This document shows, piece after piece, positions 63,753 to 64,000 of a stretch of 64,000 nt of DNA (its first letter is position 1; each line of letters begins with the position of its first letter). Where the stretch lies: NCBI RefSeq assembly GCF_001908025.1, contig NZ_MQMG01000006.1, positions 1-64,000 of the forward strand. The letters are read 5' to 3'. The translations under genes and the position numbers were made by a program. Source of the DNA: Geobacillus proteiniphilus (GTDB lineage Bacteria; Bacillota; Bacilli; Bacillales; Anoxybacillaceae). The notes beneath the pieces were generated by a model, which was given only the letters and a program-made list of their open reading frames with translations, was not told where the DNA came from and ran no database searches.

Positions 63753-64000
63753 TTGAACGAACGACATGTGCTCGTTGTTTTTCCCCACCCAGACGATGAA
63801 GCGTTCGGCGTGTCGGGAACGATTGCCGAGCATGCGCAAAACGGCACGCCGGTGACGTACGCTTGCTTGACGCTCGGAGAAATGGGGCGCAATATGGGCG
63901 TGCCTCCGTTTGCCAACCGCGAAACGCTTCCACACATCCGCAAGCAAGAACTGGAGGAAGCATGCCGCATTCTCGGCATTCATGATTTGCGCCTGCTCGG
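63753..64000 (+). CDS. bshB2: Bacillithiol biosynthesis deacetylase BshB2 (partial)
   Basis: First 82 codons; the rest is beyond the right edge. TTG start 63753, eight bases after AAGGAGGG. LmbE-type zinc deacetylase: VFPHPDDEAFGVSGT (His, Asp, Asp of the metal and catalytic site) and CLTLGEMGRNMG. It removes the acetyl group from GlcNAc-malate in bacillithiol synthesis; in B. subtilis it is YojG, a partner of BshB1. Confidence 0.93.
   Translation, partial: MNERHVLVVFPHPDDEAFGVSGTIAEHAQNGTPVTYACLTLGEMGRNMGVPPFANRETLPHIRKQELEEACRILGIHDLRLL

Overview
The window is chromosomal DNA of a moderately GC-rich, endospore-forming thermophilic Bacillaceae, almost certainly Geobacillus. The lactate dehydrogenase at 4012-4968 reads very close to the well-known Geobacillus stearothermophilus enzyme. 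Gene order follows Bacillus subtilis blocks (rrn-ygxA-ygzB-perR-bcp; gsaB-ygaE-ygaC-ygaB-sspE-fabL-yfhS-mutY; yfhP-sspK-yfhH-recX-yfhF-yfhE-yfhD; yfjO-yfjP-pdaA; yfkAB-yfkD-chaA-yfkF-yfkH-yfkJ-yfkK; cysH-sat-cysC-sumT-sirB; yojF-bshB2). Spore genes (sspE, sspK, pdaA) and sigma-G-like promoters support a spore former. No tRNA, complete rRNA or CRISPR array was found.

Layout. 1-440: tandem promoters and leader of a leftward rRNA operon whose 16S gene lies off the left edge. 581-9340: ygxA, ygzB, PerR regulator with its own PerR box, Bcp peroxidase, a K+ channel, Rex-controlled L-lactate dehydrogenase, a three-gene ABC exporter, a degenerate tnpB remnant, and glutamate-1-semialdehyde aminomutase. 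9467-16643: ygaE, a dead IS982 copy with 7-bp target duplication, the ygaC-ygaB-sspE-fabL-yfhS-mutY block, and an OFA-type MFS carrier. 16660-21770: formate metabolism (fdhD, a Cys-type FdhA, DUF1641) with a DUF2294 gene between; fdhD and fdhA each start with a terminator-bearing leader. 22285-31831: yfhP, spore and small proteins, recX, yfhF, an IscB omega-RNA-like (HEARO-like) RNA directly ahead of a GNAT gene, GT8 glycosyltransferase, and a CoA-transferase/acyl-CoA dehydrogenase/DUF3870 group.

31983-36795 holds the inorganic-carbon system: an MpsC/DUF2294 gene, a 285-nt leader, DabB and DabA. The leader has two copies of the same stem-internal-loop module. The 3' strand of the second copy is also the 5' strand of an intrinsic terminator, the layout expected of a tandem riboswitch; I could not match it to a known class. 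37220-51225: an ABC-class ATPase, a PAS-GGDEF-EAL protein, a broken MerR gene, SelO, a repeat-built coiled-coil protein, an RNA methyltransferase, a DNA glycosylase, PdaA, class I fumarase and radical-SAM YfkAB. 51255-57087: yfkD to yfkK block. 57159-61938: assimilatory sulfate operon under an S-box leader, in which the sulfate permease gene cysP has lost its middle. 62008-64000: acylphosphatase, an arginase-fold protein, YojF and a BshB2 gene cut by the right edge.

The most notable signals are the tandem leader of the Dab operon, the orphan omega-RNA-like element in front of the GNAT gene, the terminator-carrying leaders of fdhD and fdhA, and the decayed cysP inside an otherwise intact sulfate operon.
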